64,000 nucleotides of DNA from Paraburkholderia sp. SOS3 (GCF_001922345.1 NZ_CP018812.1:558001-622000); one strand, 5' to 3'; shown: positions 36,937 to 46,663, numbered from the stretch's first letter. The notes: generated by a model from the sequence alone, not told the origin. A program made the numbers and translations.

Positions 36937-37848
36937 TCAGTGCGAGGTTAGTGCGACAACGAAGTCGAGGAAGGCGCGTGTCTTCGCGGGCACGTGATGT
37001 CTCGACGGATGATAGGCATAAAGCGGAAAGCGCTCGTCCGACCAGTCCGGAAAGAGATTGATCAGCTTGCCTTCGCGAATCAGCGGCTCTGCGACGAGCA
37101 GCAGCATCTGGGCGATGCCGAAGCCGGCCACGCATGCGCTGAGCAACGCGCTCGGTTCGTTGACGGTGAGGCGTCCGTTCGTCGGCACGACGAGTTGTTT
37201 GCGCTTGCGGTGAAATTCCCAGGCGTAGGGCCTGCCGGTCTCCGGGTTGCGAAACTCGAGGCACCGGTGGGTTTGCTCGCTCAACGCTTGTGGATTTGCG
37301 GGACGTCCGTGTCGCTCAAGGTACGCGGGCGCCGCGACTGTGACGACCGGTGTTTCAAGTAGCTTGCGCGCGACGAGGCTCGAGCTGCGCGGTTCGCCGA
37401 ATCGCAATGCGAGGTCGAAGCCATCGGCGATCAGATCGCCGAGGTGGTCGCGCGCAATGAACTCGAGTTCGAGATCAGGGTGTGCGTCCATGAATGCTTC
37501 GAGTGGCGGCCCGAGAACGCTGCGGGAAATGACGGGGTCGAGATTGATGCGCAGCTTGCCTCGAACGGATACGGCGTTTCCCGCTGCTGCCGACGCGGCT
37601 TCCTCCATTCCGCGCAGGTGCGGCATGACCTGCTCGTAAAAGCGGCGGCCTTCATCGGTCAGAGAAACGGAGCGCGTCGTGCGATTGAAGAGCCGTATTT
37701 TCAGCCTCTTTTCGAGGCGGGCTATCGCGCGGCTTACGCCTGGCGGCGACATCTCGAGCAATTCGGATGCGGCCGCGAACGTTCCCGCATCGACGACGGC
37801 GGCAAATACGCCAATCCCGCTGGACAGATTTTCGCTGCTCGGTTTCAT
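36937..37848 (-). CDS. LysR-family regulator
   Basis: 303 aa, CrgA-like subgroup. The helix-turn-helix is at about 12-65 (FAAVVDAGTFAAASELLEMSPPGVSRAI) and the sensor domain follows to the end (PSRHHVPAKTRAFLDFV). It lies upstream of and co-directional with the hydrolase gene. A 13-base tandem repeat begins 27 bases before its start. Confidence 0.93.
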   Translation of the reverse strand: MKPSSENLSSGIGVFAAVVDAGTFAAASELLEMSPPGVSRAIARLEKRLKIRLFNRTTRSVSLTDEGRRFYEQVMPHLRGMEEAASAAAGNAVSVRGKLRINLDPVISRSVLGPPLEAFMDAHPDLELEFIARDHLGDLIADGFDLALRFGEPRSSSLVARKLLETPVVTVAAPAYLERHGRPANPQALSEQTHRCLEFRNPETGRPYAWEFHRKRKQLVVPTNGRLTVNEPSALLSACVAGFGIAQMLLLVAEPLIREGKLINLFPDWSDERFPLYAYHPSRHHVPAKTRAFLDFVVALTSH

Positions 37849-37874
37849 ATGCTCGGAACTCCGATGCCGATTGG

Positions 37875-37926
37875 ACTACAACGCGGGACTACAACGCGGG
37901 ACCACAACGCGGGACCACAACACGCT
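37875..37926. repeat. Four-copy 13-base tandem repeat
   Basis: ACYACAACGCGGG repeats four times (two with ACT, two with ACC; the last is imperfect). It lies in the leader of the LysR gene, so copy-number change could alter its expression. Confidence 0.8.
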
Positions 37927-38068
37927 ACCTCGGCGCGCGACCTCGACGTGACGAATGAACAGCGATTCTACACACCGTGGCCACCAGCTTGACCCGATCC
38001 GATCATACGGAAAGCAGACGAAGCGCTTAGCATAGACGCTTAAGCTAAACGACGGCCACGGACCCATC

Positions 38069-38890
38069 ATGCCGAAAGCTCTTCCTCCCGACCTCTCCAA
38101 TGATGCAGGCCCTGGAAAGTCGTTGGCGAGGCATTATCCGCGTGGAACGCGGATTGACCCGCATTCGCACTCGTGGGCGCAGGTGCTGTATGCGGTCTCC
38201 GGCGTGATGTGGGTCGAAGTCGGGCAGGAAGCGCTCGTCGTGCCGCCGCAGCGCGCGGTGTGGCTGCCACCTGAGTCCACGCATTCGATCCGGATGATGA
38301 GCGCCGTCGATATGCGCAATATTTATCTGCGCGAAGCCGACGTGCAACATCTGAGCAAAGTGCCCGACGTGTTCGAAGTGAACGGGCTGCTGCGCGAACT
38401 GATCACGATGCTTGCGGAACATGAATCGGAGCGCGACACCCATTATGCCGATCTCGCGTATCGACTCGTCGCGCTCGAACTCGCGCATGCGGGCCGCTAT
38501 TCGCTTCGTATCCCGCTACCCGATGCGTCGGACCGCAGGTTGGACATGCTTTGTCGCGCCGTTATCGAGAATCCGTCTGTGGAAATCAGTTTTGAACAGC
38601 ATGCGGGATCGGTCGGCGCAAGCGTGAGAACGTTGGCCCGGTTGTTCTCGCGCGCATTGGGGCTTGGCTTTGCCGAGTGGCGGCGCCAGGTTCAGCTTGC
38701 GATTGCATTATCGCGGCTTGCGGAGGGGCAGTCGATCAGTTCGGTCGCGCATGCGCTCGGCTATCGCTTGAGCAGCTTCAGCGACATGTTTAGACGTGAG
38801 CTCGGCGTCTCGCCGAGCGAATTTGCGTCGAACCAGACCCTGGCCGGCCCGACAGCCGATGGTGCCGGGCGCGCGGTACCGGACGCGTGA
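38069..38890 (+). CDS. AraC-family regulator with N-terminal cupin
   Basis: 273 aa. The N-terminal cupin (about 20-95) has HSHSWAQVLYAVSG and VPPQRAVWLPPESTHSI. The C-terminal double helix-turn-helix (about 165-260) has SISSVAHALGYRLSSFSDMFRRELG. The type often controls efflux or aromatic-compound genes. The quinone oxidoreductase gene 141 bases downstream may be its target. Confidence 0.92.
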   Translation: MPKALPPDLSNDAGPGKSLARHYPRGTRIDPHSHSWAQVLYAVSGVMWVEVGQEALVVPPQRAVWLPPESTHSIRMMSAVDMRNIYLREADVQHLSKVPDVFEVNGLLRELITMLAEHESERDTHYADLAYRLVALELAHAGRYSLRIPLPDASDRRLDMLCRAVIENPSVEISFEQHAGSVGASVRTLARLFSRALGLGFAEWRRQVQLAIALSRLAEGQSISSVAHALGYRLSSFSDMFRRELGVSPSEFASNQTLAGPTADGAGRAVPDA

Positions 38891-39031
38891 GCCATGCCTC
38901 GCCGCCTGTCCGAAACTCGAAAAACGTTGTCCTGACGCGCGGCGCCCGCGGTCCTAGACTTCGTCGTGTCGCTGCTGGCAACCGGACACGGAAGAACACG
39001 CAAAGCAGCATTCACCGATCAAGGAGCGAGC

Positions 39032-39994
39032 GTGAAAGCTATTCAGTTCAAATCGTTTGGCGAGCCGGACGTGCTCGAGTATCTCGAACTTGCAATGCCG
39101 CGTGCGGACGCCGGCAACGCGGTCGTGCGTGTAAAGGCTGCATCGATCAATCCGAGCGACGTCAAGAACGTGTCCGGACATTTTTCTCACACGGTGCCGC
39201 CGCGCGTGCCGGGCCGCGATTTCAGCGGTGTGGTGGTCGAGGGGCCGGCCGAATGGATCGGCGCCGAAGTGTGGGGCACGGGCGGCGACATCGGCTTTAC
39301 ACGCGATGGCACGCATGCCGAGTACATTCGTGTGCCGGTGGCGTCGCTTGCGCGCAAGCCGGTGAATCTGAGCCATGAACAGGCAGCGTCGATCGGCGTG
39401 AATTTCGTCGTCGCGTGGCTTGGCGTGGTGGAATACGCGAAGCTCGAGGCCGGCGAGACGATCGCGGTGATCGGCGCATCGGGCGGCGTGGGCGGCGCCG
39501 TCACACAGATCGCGAAGACACGCGGCGCACGCGTGATTGCTGTGGATCGCCATGAGCCGGACCCGAACTCGCCGGCCGGCCGTTTGATTGACGAATATGT
39601 CCAGATTGGCGATGACGCGGCTCAACGTGTGAAGATGCTTGCGGCGGGCGGCGTCGATGTCGTATTCGATGCGGTTGGCGGTGTGACGTTTGAACTGGCG
39701 CTGGGTCTCGCGAAACGGCGAGGACGCGTGGTCGAGATCAGTGCAACGGGCAAACGGCGCGTCGAATTCGATCTGATCGACTTCTATCACAACGAGACGC
39801 AACTGTTCGGGGTCGACAGCGCGAAGCTCGGCGTGGCCGAATCGGCAACGCTGCTAAAGGCACTCGTAGAAGGTTTCGAACAAGGCAAATTCGAGCCGCC
39901 GCTGATCGCGCAGTCGTTCCCGCTCGTCGATGCGAAGGCCGCTTATCGGGCCGTTGCGGGAGGGACGCGGGGCCGTGTGGTGCTGCAGATGTGA
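39032..39994 (+). CDS. Zinc-independent quinone oxidoreductase-like NADPH dehydrogenase
   Basis: 320 aa from a GTG after AAGGAG. Medium-chain reductase fold with cofactor loop VIGASGGVGGAVTQIAK; it lacks zinc-ligand cysteines, as in the quinone oxidoreductase branch. It would reduce quinones or enones with NADPH in the cytoplasm. Confidence 0.9.
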   Translation: MKAIQFKSFGEPDVLEYLELAMPRADAGNAVVRVKAASINPSDVKNVSGHFSHTVPPRVPGRDFSGVVVEGPAEWIGAEVWGTGGDIGFTRDGTHAEYIRVPVASLARKPVNLSHEQAASIGVNFVVAWLGVVEYAKLEAGETIAVIGASGGVGGAVTQIAKTRGARVIAVDRHEPDPNSPAGRLIDEYVQIGDDAAQRVKMLAAGGVDVVFDAVGGVTFELALGLAKRRGRVVEISATGKRRVEFDLIDFYHNETQLFGVDSAKLGVAESATLLKALVEGFEQGKFEPPLIAQSFPLVDAKAAYRAVAGGTRGRVVLQM

Positions 39995-40137
39995 GCGGGC
40001 GATTGCGTCGAGTCGGGGGATTGTTCAGATCGACGCCTATAACATTTCTGCTTCAATGCAGATCGGTGCGCTCGCGAGTACTGTGTTCTGCGCAGTCATG
40101 ACGTTCGCCACAATCGTGATCGCGCAAACGCGGTTGC

Positions 40138-41064
40138 TCATTGCCGGAAGACCTCCTGAACGGATTCCTTGAAAAGAGGTGCCAGCCGTGCTGCCAGGTA
40201 ATCCATAAAAGCCCGCGTGGCCGGAAGAAGGCCACGTCGCGTTGTGAACACAAGGTGAACGATGCTGTCATGTGAATGCCACTCGGGTAGAACCCGAATC
40301 AGGCGGCCGTCCGCGAGCGCGTTATTGCAGATCGCCAAAGGGAGGAGTGCTATGCCAGCGCCCGCAATGGCGCTATTTAGAAGGACAGAAAATTCGCTTG
40401 TCGCCAGCTTCGGAGAAACCTCGATTATCTCTTCTTTGGTCCCGCATACGAGATTCCATTTCTCGCTTCGAATATCTTCCCCCAGCGACAGGATGGAACA
40501 TCGTGCCAGGTCGGCAGCCGACGCTGGCATCGTTGTTTTTTCCGCATATCTGGGACTGGCCACCAGAACTCGTCTGCTCAGCCCGATCCTTTTCACAACA
40601 TAGTTCGCATCGCTATCGAGTTTGTCGCGTATACGCAAAGCCACGTCAAAACCGTCGCCAATGAGATCCACACTGCGATTGGACACCACCATCGAGAGTT
40701 GGATGTCCGGGTAGGCTTCCAGAAAGTCCGGAACGATGGATGAAACTGCTGCGAACACCATCCCTGGCGGGCACGCGAATCTCACCGCGCCACGAGGCGC
40801 AGCGTTTGCCTTCCGGGCGATCGCGTCAGCGCCCTCCACGCCTGCCACGATGGCCTCGCATTGCTCGTAGACCTCGAGACCGACAGCGGTCACACGGAAG
40901 CCTCGGCTCGACCGCTCAATGAGCCGCGCCTGAAGCCGTTCTTCAAGTCGCGCGACCCGCTTGCTTAGAGCGGACTTCGTCACGCGAAGCGCACGTGCGG
41001 CTGATGAGAAGCCACGATGCTGCACCACCTTGGCGAAGTAAAAATAGTCGTTCACATCCTGCAT
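40138..41064 (-). CDS. LysR-family regulator
   Basis: 308 aa, CrgA-like group. Helix-turn-helix FSSAARALRVTKSALSKRV (about 18-40) and sensor domain with ARKANAAPRGAVRFACP. Divergent from the cupin gene, with LysR-type palindromes between them, so it likely regulates that gene and itself. Confidence 0.93.
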   Translation of the reverse strand: MQDVNDYFYFAKVVQHRGFSSAARALRVTKSALSKRVARLEERLQARLIERSSRGFRVTAVGLEVYEQCEAIVAGVEGADAIARKANAAPRGAVRFACPPGMVFAAVSSIVPDFLEAYPDIQLSMVVSNRSVDLIGDGFDVALRIRDKLDSDANYVVKRIGLSRRVLVASPRYAEKTTMPASAADLARCSILSLGEDIRSEKWNLVCGTKEEIIEVSPKLATSEFSVLLNSAIAGAGIALLPLAICNNALADGRLIRVLPEWHSHDSIVHLVFTTRRGLLPATRAFMDYLAARLAPLFKESVQEVFRQ

Positions 41065-41176
41065 GGTGTTCTCGGAGAGGAAACGATGGGTTGCCGATAA
41101 GCCGCTTTTTTGACGTTCATTTCTAAAATACCATGCAGGAGTTGAATCACTAGCGTGCCCATGTGGTTCTTAGGAT

Positions 41177-41210
41177 ATTGATTCTTCAACAATGCTATTG
41201 AAAGTGCAAT
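41177..41210. promoter_or_regulatory. LysR-type operator region before the cupin gene
   Basis: ATTG-N9-CAAT (41177-41193), which contains a T-N11-A core, is followed by ATTG-N6-CAAT (41197-41210). They lie in the shared region between the divergent LysR and cupin genes. Confidence 0.6.
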
Positions 41211-41281
41211 TTCGGCGGTCTTTATCCGAACGCGCAGGAAGGCGTGCGTGCAATTACCACCGGTGAAATGGACAAATCAAA

Positions 41282-41728
41282 ATGACGAACGCCAAGATCG
41301 TGCATCCCGATGAAGGGGAAATCATTCACCCTTTTGGGTTGCATATGAACGTACTCCTGAGCGGTCAGGAAAGTGAGAACGCGACGTCTATCATTCTTGC
41401 CACGCATAAGCCGGGCGAAGGACCGCCCCCTCATTTTCACGCCGGCCAGGACGAATGTTTCTTTGTTCTCGAAGGTGAATATGAATTGTTCGTCGCGGGA
41501 CAGACGCACCGCGCGGGACCCGGAACCCTTGTATTTCTGCCCCGGAATACCGTTCACGGCTTCAGGAATATCGGACCAGGTGACGCGCGGATGCTCGACT
41601 GGAGCCTTCCAGCCGGCCAGGACCGGTATTTTCGTACGGTCCATGCGCAGCAGACCGACGGCAGTTTCAATCCGGAGAATATGGGCGAGTTGAGCCGGCA
41701 GTTTGACACGTATTTTCCAACTCGATAG
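41282..41728 (+). CDS. Cupin-domain protein
   Basis: 148 aa single cupin. Metal-site motifs PPPHFHAGQDECFFVLEGEYE and VHGFRNIG are intact. It may be a small dioxygenase, isomerase or binding protein. Divergent from the LysR gene. A tail of about 30 residues follows the barrel. Confidence 0.88.
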   Translation: MTNAKIVHPDEGEIIHPFGLHMNVLLSGQESENATSIILATHKPGEGPPPHFHAGQDECFFVLEGEYELFVAGQTHRAGPGTLVFLPRNTVHGFRNIGPGDARMLDWSLPAGQDRYFRTVHAQQTDGSFNPENMGELSRQFDTYFPTR

Positions 41729-41839
41729 CACGATCGCGTTTCCTGGTCTAACCGGTTCGAGTGCCATTTGCTCCGGTTACGGCTAAAACCATAGCCGTAG
41801 CTCGCGCGGTTCGGTAAGCGTAACGATTGGATTTACTGG

Positions 41840-42523
41840 TTGCGCGATGTCGCATATGCCACGCTGGGTGCGGTGCCTGGTGTCTGCATGGCTTGCACCA
41901 TACGCCTCTCGCGCGAGCAGATCGGTCAGGCCATTTCGGGCGCGCTCGACTTGCGCGAATGGCTAAAGAGGGACTACCCGTTCATCATCCGGCCGCTAGG
42001 GTCGCACGCCGGCAAAGGACTGGAAAGGGTATCCAATGAAGAGGAGCTCGGCTGCTATCTGGAGAGGTCGGCGCACGAAGAGTTTTATTTGGCGCCGTTT
42101 ATCGACTACAGCAGCGCCGATGGGCTGTTTCGCAAATACCGGATTGTCATGATCGACGGAGAACCGTTCATGTGCCACATGGGCATTTCAAAACACTGGA
42201 TGGTTCATTACCCGTACGAGGAGATGTTGGCCGACGCGAATCGACGCGAAGAGGAAGCGCGCACGATGGCGCGTTTCGATACTGAATTCGTGGTGCACCA
42301 TCGCGACGCGTTGCGGCAAATCGCGGAATTGACTGGTCTTGAATACATGGGCTTCGATTGCGCCGAGACGCAGGACGGCCGCCTGTTGATTTTCGAGATC
42401 GCGACCGGAATGATCGTGCATGATATGGACGACCCGCAACACTTCCCTTACAAGGCGCCTCAAATTCGACGGATCGCGCATGCCTTTGAACAAATGCTGC
42501 GGCGCGCGTCGCGTGCGCGGTGA
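41840..42523 (+). pseudogene. 5'-truncated ATP-grasp protein gene
   Basis: Only the C-terminal ATP-grasp part of a larger protein is seen: FIIRPLGSHAGKGLERV (ATP-binding lysine region), KYRIVMIDGEPFMCHMGISKHWM and YMGFDCAETQDGRLLIFEIA (metal-binding acid). The family normally has a long N-terminal region before this. The frame closes at a TAG (41798) with no ATG; only a TTG could start it, in the middle of the usual pre-ATP-grasp sequence. It may be non-functional. Its stop overlaps the next start (GTGA). Confidence 0.65.
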
Positions 42524-42927
42524 GTCCTTCCCTCCCAAATGCACTCATGGCAACTCATTTGACCGAACAGGAGCAGCAGGTTCTGATGCCGCTCGAGGCC
42601 TTGCTGGAGGGCATACGCAGACGCGACCGGGACGCGATGATGGCTCAGGTCATGCCAGAGGGCGGGGCAACGATAATTCGCGCGGGACGCGTGCTTCACT
42701 ATTCCTTGCGAGCGCTAATCGAAAGGCCGTTTCTGGAAGGCGATGCAGACGAACAGATTTACGATCCGGTGATATTGATCGACCATGACATTGCGGTTAT
42801 CTGGGCGTCTTACAAGTTTTTTCTGAACGGCGCACTGCACCATTGGGGCACCGACGTCGTTAATCTCGTCTGTCAGGGCGACGGAAAATGGCTCATAGCG
42901 GGTATAGCGGACAACAGCAGGACGTAA
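42520..42927 (+). CDS. SnoaL/NTF2-like protein
   Basis: 135 aa if started at the GTG overlapping the upstream stop; the ATG at 42547 (MATHLTEQEQQ) is an alternative and better fits the fold. NTF2-like features: LEGIRRRDRDAMMAQV and the C-terminal strand KWLIAGIADNSRT. No active site can be named. It may have been coupled to the truncated ATP-grasp gene. Confidence 0.75.
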   Translation: MSPSLPNALMATHLTEQEQQVLMPLEALLEGIRRRDRDAMMAQVMPEGGATIIRAGRVLHYSLRALIERPFLEGDADEQIYDPVILIDHDIAVIWASYKFFLNGALHHWGTDVVNLVCQGDGKWLIAGIADNSRT

Positions 42928-43008
42928 TCCGCGTGGCGACCTTTTACGGCGGCCGCCGTGACGCCGGCAAGGCACGACGTGACGACGCAGTCCGGCCTGC
43001 CGCTACGC

Positions 43009-43839
43009 TTACGCGTTTCCGTCCGTTCCAACGTGCTGCTCGAGCCACGCAAGAAGCTCGCGATTGACGAACGACGGGTTCTCGAGACAAGAGATATGGC
43101 CGGCGCCGGGAACCAGCACATGGCGGCAACCGATTGCCTCGGCCATGCGGATCGCCTCCGACGGCGGCCGCGGAATATCGAGTTCGCCGCACATCACCAG
43201 TGTGGTCGCAGCGTCGAGCGCGGACAGGCGCGCGACTTCGTCGGGGCGGCCGAAGGTAAGCCGCCCGAGCGGCGCGATCGACTGCCGGATCTGGTCTGCC
43301 GAGAACGCCGCGAGCGAACGCTTGAACGAGACGATGAGGTCGCCGTCGGGCGGCGCGCCACGATGGAAGAACAACGGCGCGACCGCGTCGATGATCGGCG
43401 CGGGTATGTGCCCGAGCGATTCGATCGTGCTGATGATCTGAGAGTATTGCGCAAGCGTCGCCGCGGGCTCGGCGCCGCGGTCCGAGTCCATGATGACTAG
43501 CGCCTTCACGCGCTTCGGTTCACGCAACGCAAGTTCGGATCCCCACATTCCACCGACCGACAAGCCGATGACCGCGCACTGGCTGATATGAAGCGCGTCC
43601 AGCAGCTCGCTTGCCTGCGCGGCGAGATCGCCGAAGCTGCGCGTGCTTTCCGGCATCGGTCCCGATTGGCCATGGCCCCACAGATCGGGCACGATGACTC
43701 GGTACTGTTGCGACAGCGCTTCGATTTGCGGCTGCCACATCGCCGAGTCCCACAAGTAACTGTGTCCGAGCAGTACCGGAAAACCGCTGCCTTGAATCCG
43801 ATAGTGCAACTGCTGTTCTGCGATGGTAATGAATGGCAT
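43009..43839 (-). CDS. Alpha/beta hydrolase
   Basis: 276 aa. Nucleophile elbow GLSVGGMWG (Ser near 94), oxyanion region LLGHSYLWDSAMW, and catalytic His in PGAGHISCLENP. Similar to 3-oxoadipate enol-lactonase-type hydrolases, but no beta-ketoadipate genes are near, so the substrate is open. Confidence 0.9.
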   Translation of the reverse strand: MPFITIAEQQLHYRIQGSGFPVLLGHSYLWDSAMWQPQIEALSQQYRVIVPDLWGHGQSGPMPESTRSFGDLAAQASELLDALHISQCAVIGLSVGGMWGSELALREPKRVKALVIMDSDRGAEPAATLAQYSQIISTIESLGHIPAPIIDAVAPLFFHRGAPPDGDLIVSFKRSLAAFSADQIRQSIAPLGRLTFGRPDEVARLSALDAATTLVMCGELDIPRPPSEAIRMAEAIGCRHVLVPGAGHISCLENPSFVNRELLAWLEQHVGTDGNA

Positions 43840-44311
43840 GTCGATAGGGCGTGACGGGTGTGATTCGAAGGTCAGATTCGAGCGGCAGAAATTCTGCCTG
43901 AAAAGCGTATTGACGAAAAGTTAAAAAGAAGACGTAAGCTCGCCGAGCGTGGCTCGTTTGCGTGCTTTTCGGTGAAGCCGCCCGCTATCGATCGACATCC
44001 GGAAATGCCGGCTGAATCCGTTGTCTTTACAACGCGCATATGCCGATGCATTTGATCAGGTTTGAGGTTATCGGAGTGTCGGCTGTTGAACGACGTTATT
44101 GTAAGACTTTATTCAAAAAAATTTTGACTGTATGCGAACTTAAATCTCTTTTACCTGCAATTCAAAAATGACGGATATCGAATGATTGGGCAAAATTTCA
44201 AATTTGAATAACATTCAATCTACTGGCACTTTTAAAGCATGGTCCGGTTGTTATACGAACTATTCGCGTTGTATTTAGCGCGTAACAATCCGAACCAATT
44301 TGAGAAAGGCC
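43840..44311. promoter_or_regulatory. AT-rich leader of the DUF2844-DUF3443 operon
   Basis: About 470 bases without a gene. 44090-44300 is visibly AT-rich (about one third G+C) in a GC-rich neighbourhood, with A and T runs and a perfect palindrome TTCAAATTTGAA at 44197-44208. Such composition suits binding by an H-NS-like silencer. Confidence 0.6.
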
Positions 44312-44845
44312 ATGGAAGCTCAACAGAAGGCGTTAAAAACAGGATTCGTTGAAATGGCCGTAGCGGTCTGTATCGGCTTCACCGCAAATACGGCAACGGC
44401 AGCATTGGGTGACTTTCCGTTGACCGGCGCCGATCCTCGCGTGGCCTCCAGTGTCATGGGAGCGGCCCGGGTGGCGAAGGCAGCGATGTCCTTGCAGGGC
44501 GACGCCGCAACCTCTTCCGCAAATGCACTGTATAGCGTGAACGTCGTCACACTAAATTCGGGCACCGTTGTGCGCGAATTCGTCGCGACGTCCAGCCAGA
44601 AGGTATTCGCGCTTATCTGGAATGGTCCGCGCACGCCGGATTATGCGGACATCCTCGGCGCCTATTCGGAACGCTATCTGAGGCCTTCGAGCGCTGACGT
44701 AATCCATGTGGGTGGTTTGAGCCAACGAAGCCTCAGTTCGCAGGATCTGGTCGTGCAGTCGATGGGGCATCCCGGCCGATTCAGTGGCTCCGCATATCTT
44801 CCGCGCGAAATTCCGGCCGGCGTTTCCCTTTCCGAACTTCAATAA
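44312..44845 (+). CDS. DUF2844 secreted protein
   Basis: 177 aa from the ATG at 44312 after AGAAAGG. The signal peptide ends in TANTATA before ALGDFP. The rest fits DUF2844 (LGDFPLTGADPRVASS, VNVVTLNSGTVVREFV, VFALIWNGPRTPD, LGAYSERYL). DUF2844 genes sit next to DUF3443 genes in Burkholderiaceae; no function is established. The DUF3443 gene starts 11 bases downstream. Confidence 0.85.
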   Translation: MEAQQKALKTGFVEMAVAVCIGFTANTATAALGDFPLTGADPRVASSVMGAARVAKAAMSLQGDAATSSANALYSVNVVTLNSGTVVREFVATSSQKVFALIWNGPRTPDYADILGAYSERYLRPSSADVIHVGGLSQRSLSSQDLVVQSMGHPGRFSGSAYLPREIPAGVSLSELQ

Positions 44846-44856
44846 TCGGGGCCGAC

Positions 44857-46077
44857 ATGAAAAAGCTGATTGCAGTTCTCGCCTTCGGTCTGGCGCTCGC
44901 GGGTTGCGGCGGCGGCGGTGGCGGTGCGGGTGGCGCGGTGAGCCAGATTTCCAGCCAGAATCTGGCCGCCAATTCGGTCAACGTGACGGTGGACAGCAAA
45001 TTCGGATTTGTGAACGCGCCGTACGTCACCCTGACCATCTGTGCGCCAGGCACAGGCAATTGCGCCACGATCGACCATGTTCTGGTCGATACGGCTTCCG
45101 TGGGTTTGCGTCTTCTGCGTTCGGCGGTGCCGGCTTCGCTAGGCCTTGCCGACGCAAAGGACTCGGCGCAAGGCAATACGATGGCCGAATGCGCCGAGTT
45201 CGCTGCCGGGGTTGCATGGGGGCCGATTTCGAAGGTCGACCTGAAGATTGCCGGCGAAACGGCGCCGTCGTTGCCGATTCAGATCGTTGACGACTCGTTT
45301 GCCTCGGTTCCCGCCGATTGTTCGAGCGCGGGCCCCGATATGGCTGCGAAAGGCGCTGCATCGTTCGGCGGCAACGGTCTGATTGGCCTGAACGTGATCC
45401 GTCACGATTGCCAGACCTCGTGCCAGTCTCCGGCCGCATCGATCTACTACGATTGCGCGGGCGCGAATTGCACCGGAGTTGCGGTGTCGCTCGCGGAACA
45501 GTTACCCAATCCGGTCATACAGTTTGTAACCGATAACAACGGTGTGACGCTGAACTTTCCCGCAGTCGGCGAAGGCGGCCAGAGCACGGTTTCCGGCACG
45601 ATGACCTTCGGGATCAACACGCAGGGCAACAACATCTTGCCGTCGACCGCGCAGCAGATGACCACCACCGTGTTCGGCGAGGTGACCGCGAGTTTCAACG
45701 GCCTGCCGATGCCGGGCTTCGTCGACTCGGGTTCGAGCGCGTACTTTATCGTGGACCCGTCGATTGGGCAGTGTCCGTCGAGCTTTTCGAGCCTGCCCTG
45801 GTTCTGTCCGACTGCTCCTGCAACGCTTTCGGCGTCGCTGCAAAGCGAGAGCGGCGCCACGCTTGGTGTTTCGTTCACGCTGTTCAACACGGAGTCCGAA
45901 CTCGGTAATGGCTTGAACGCAGCGCATGAAGGCATCGGCCAGAACCTCGGATTGTTTGGAGCGGGCGAACTGGATCTGGGTATGCCCTTCATCTACGGCA
46001 AGCGCATTACTTTTGGCATTCAGGGTAGCGATGATTTCTCGTCAGGCACGCAACCGTTCTTTGCGATTCAGTCGTGA
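44857..46077 (+). CDS. DUF3443 lipoprotein with two aspartic-protease-like motifs
   Basis: 406 aa. Lipobox LALAGC (Cys 17) then a Gly-rich linker. Two spaced motifs, VLVDTASVG (Asp78-Thr-Ala-Ser) and GFVDSGSSA (Asp290-Ser-Gly-Ser), match the paired catalytic loops of pepsin-type proteases, and the spacing suits a two-lobe fold. GGNGLIGLNVIRHD and GAGELDLGMPFIYGKRITF resemble the hydrophobic-Gly elements of that fold. Many Cys could form disulphides. It may be an outer-membrane-anchored protease acting with or on the DUF2844 protein; this is inference. Confidence 0.85.
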   Translation: MKKLIAVLAFGLALAGCGGGGGGAGGAVSQISSQNLAANSVNVTVDSKFGFVNAPYVTLTICAPGTGNCATIDHVLVDTASVGLRLLRSAVPASLGLADAKDSAQGNTMAECAEFAAGVAWGPISKVDLKIAGETAPSLPIQIVDDSFASVPADCSSAGPDMAAKGAASFGGNGLIGLNVIRHDCQTSCQSPAASIYYDCAGANCTGVAVSLAEQLPNPVIQFVTDNNGVTLNFPAVGEGGQSTVSGTMTFGINTQGNNILPSTAQQMTTTVFGEVTASFNGLPMPGFVDSGSSAYFIVDPSIGQCPSSFSSLPWFCPTAPATLSASLQSESGATLGVSFTLFNTESELGNGLNAAHEGIGQNLGLFGAGELDLGMPFIYGKRITFGIQGSDDFSSGTQPFFAIQS

Positions 46078-46663
46078 ACGGCACCGGGAATGCCGCACGG
46101 CGATCCGGCGGGGCGGGGTCGATCAGCTCACGTACCGAGTGTCGCCCGGGTGCGGGTCGGGCGGCCGGTGAGCGGCGACTGCTGCGTACCGGTCGCGCAC
46201 GCGCGGGCCTCGATCGACGCAATGTAACGGACTCAACCGGAAACCTGCTCTGCAGCGACATCGTTGCAGGCCGGCTCAAGCGCCGCGCGGTCCGTTCCGC
46301 GGTAGAGCGAACTTTCATTTCCAACCGTTAACCGTCAACACCGCGATTTGAAGGTTATGCATAGACCTTTACTGCTTGCGCGAGATAAAGCAGCAGTATC
46401 GGAACATCGTAGTACCTCCCGCTACTGTCATCAGCCGCGAAGGTTTGCGAAAGCGGTATGTCAGTCACGCCACGTTGCACAGGTTTCCTGAGGCCAACCC
46501 CTTTCTCGCTTGCAGTAACTCTTATAATAAGAGTATATTGCCTCCATGCACTACCGATGCGTGCCCCACGCGGCGACCGCGAAACGATCGACTGCATATG
46601 GATCGACGTGGTATGGAGCTATGGGTGGACGCTAGACGTTTCTGATTTCAATTGGAGAGCCCC
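46078..46663. other. Intergenic region with HxlR-type operator
   Basis: The first 250 bases (46078-46330) are GC-rich without a supportable gene. After 46350 the base use becomes more AT-rich and leads to the operator at 46518. Confidence 0.5.
46518..46534. promoter_or_regulatory. Palindromic operator, copy 1 of 3
   Basis: ACTCTTATAATAAGAGT, a perfect 8-1-8 palindrome, 130 bases before the membrane protein gene. The same motif occurs twice between the HxlR and NmrA-like genes. Confidence 0.75.
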
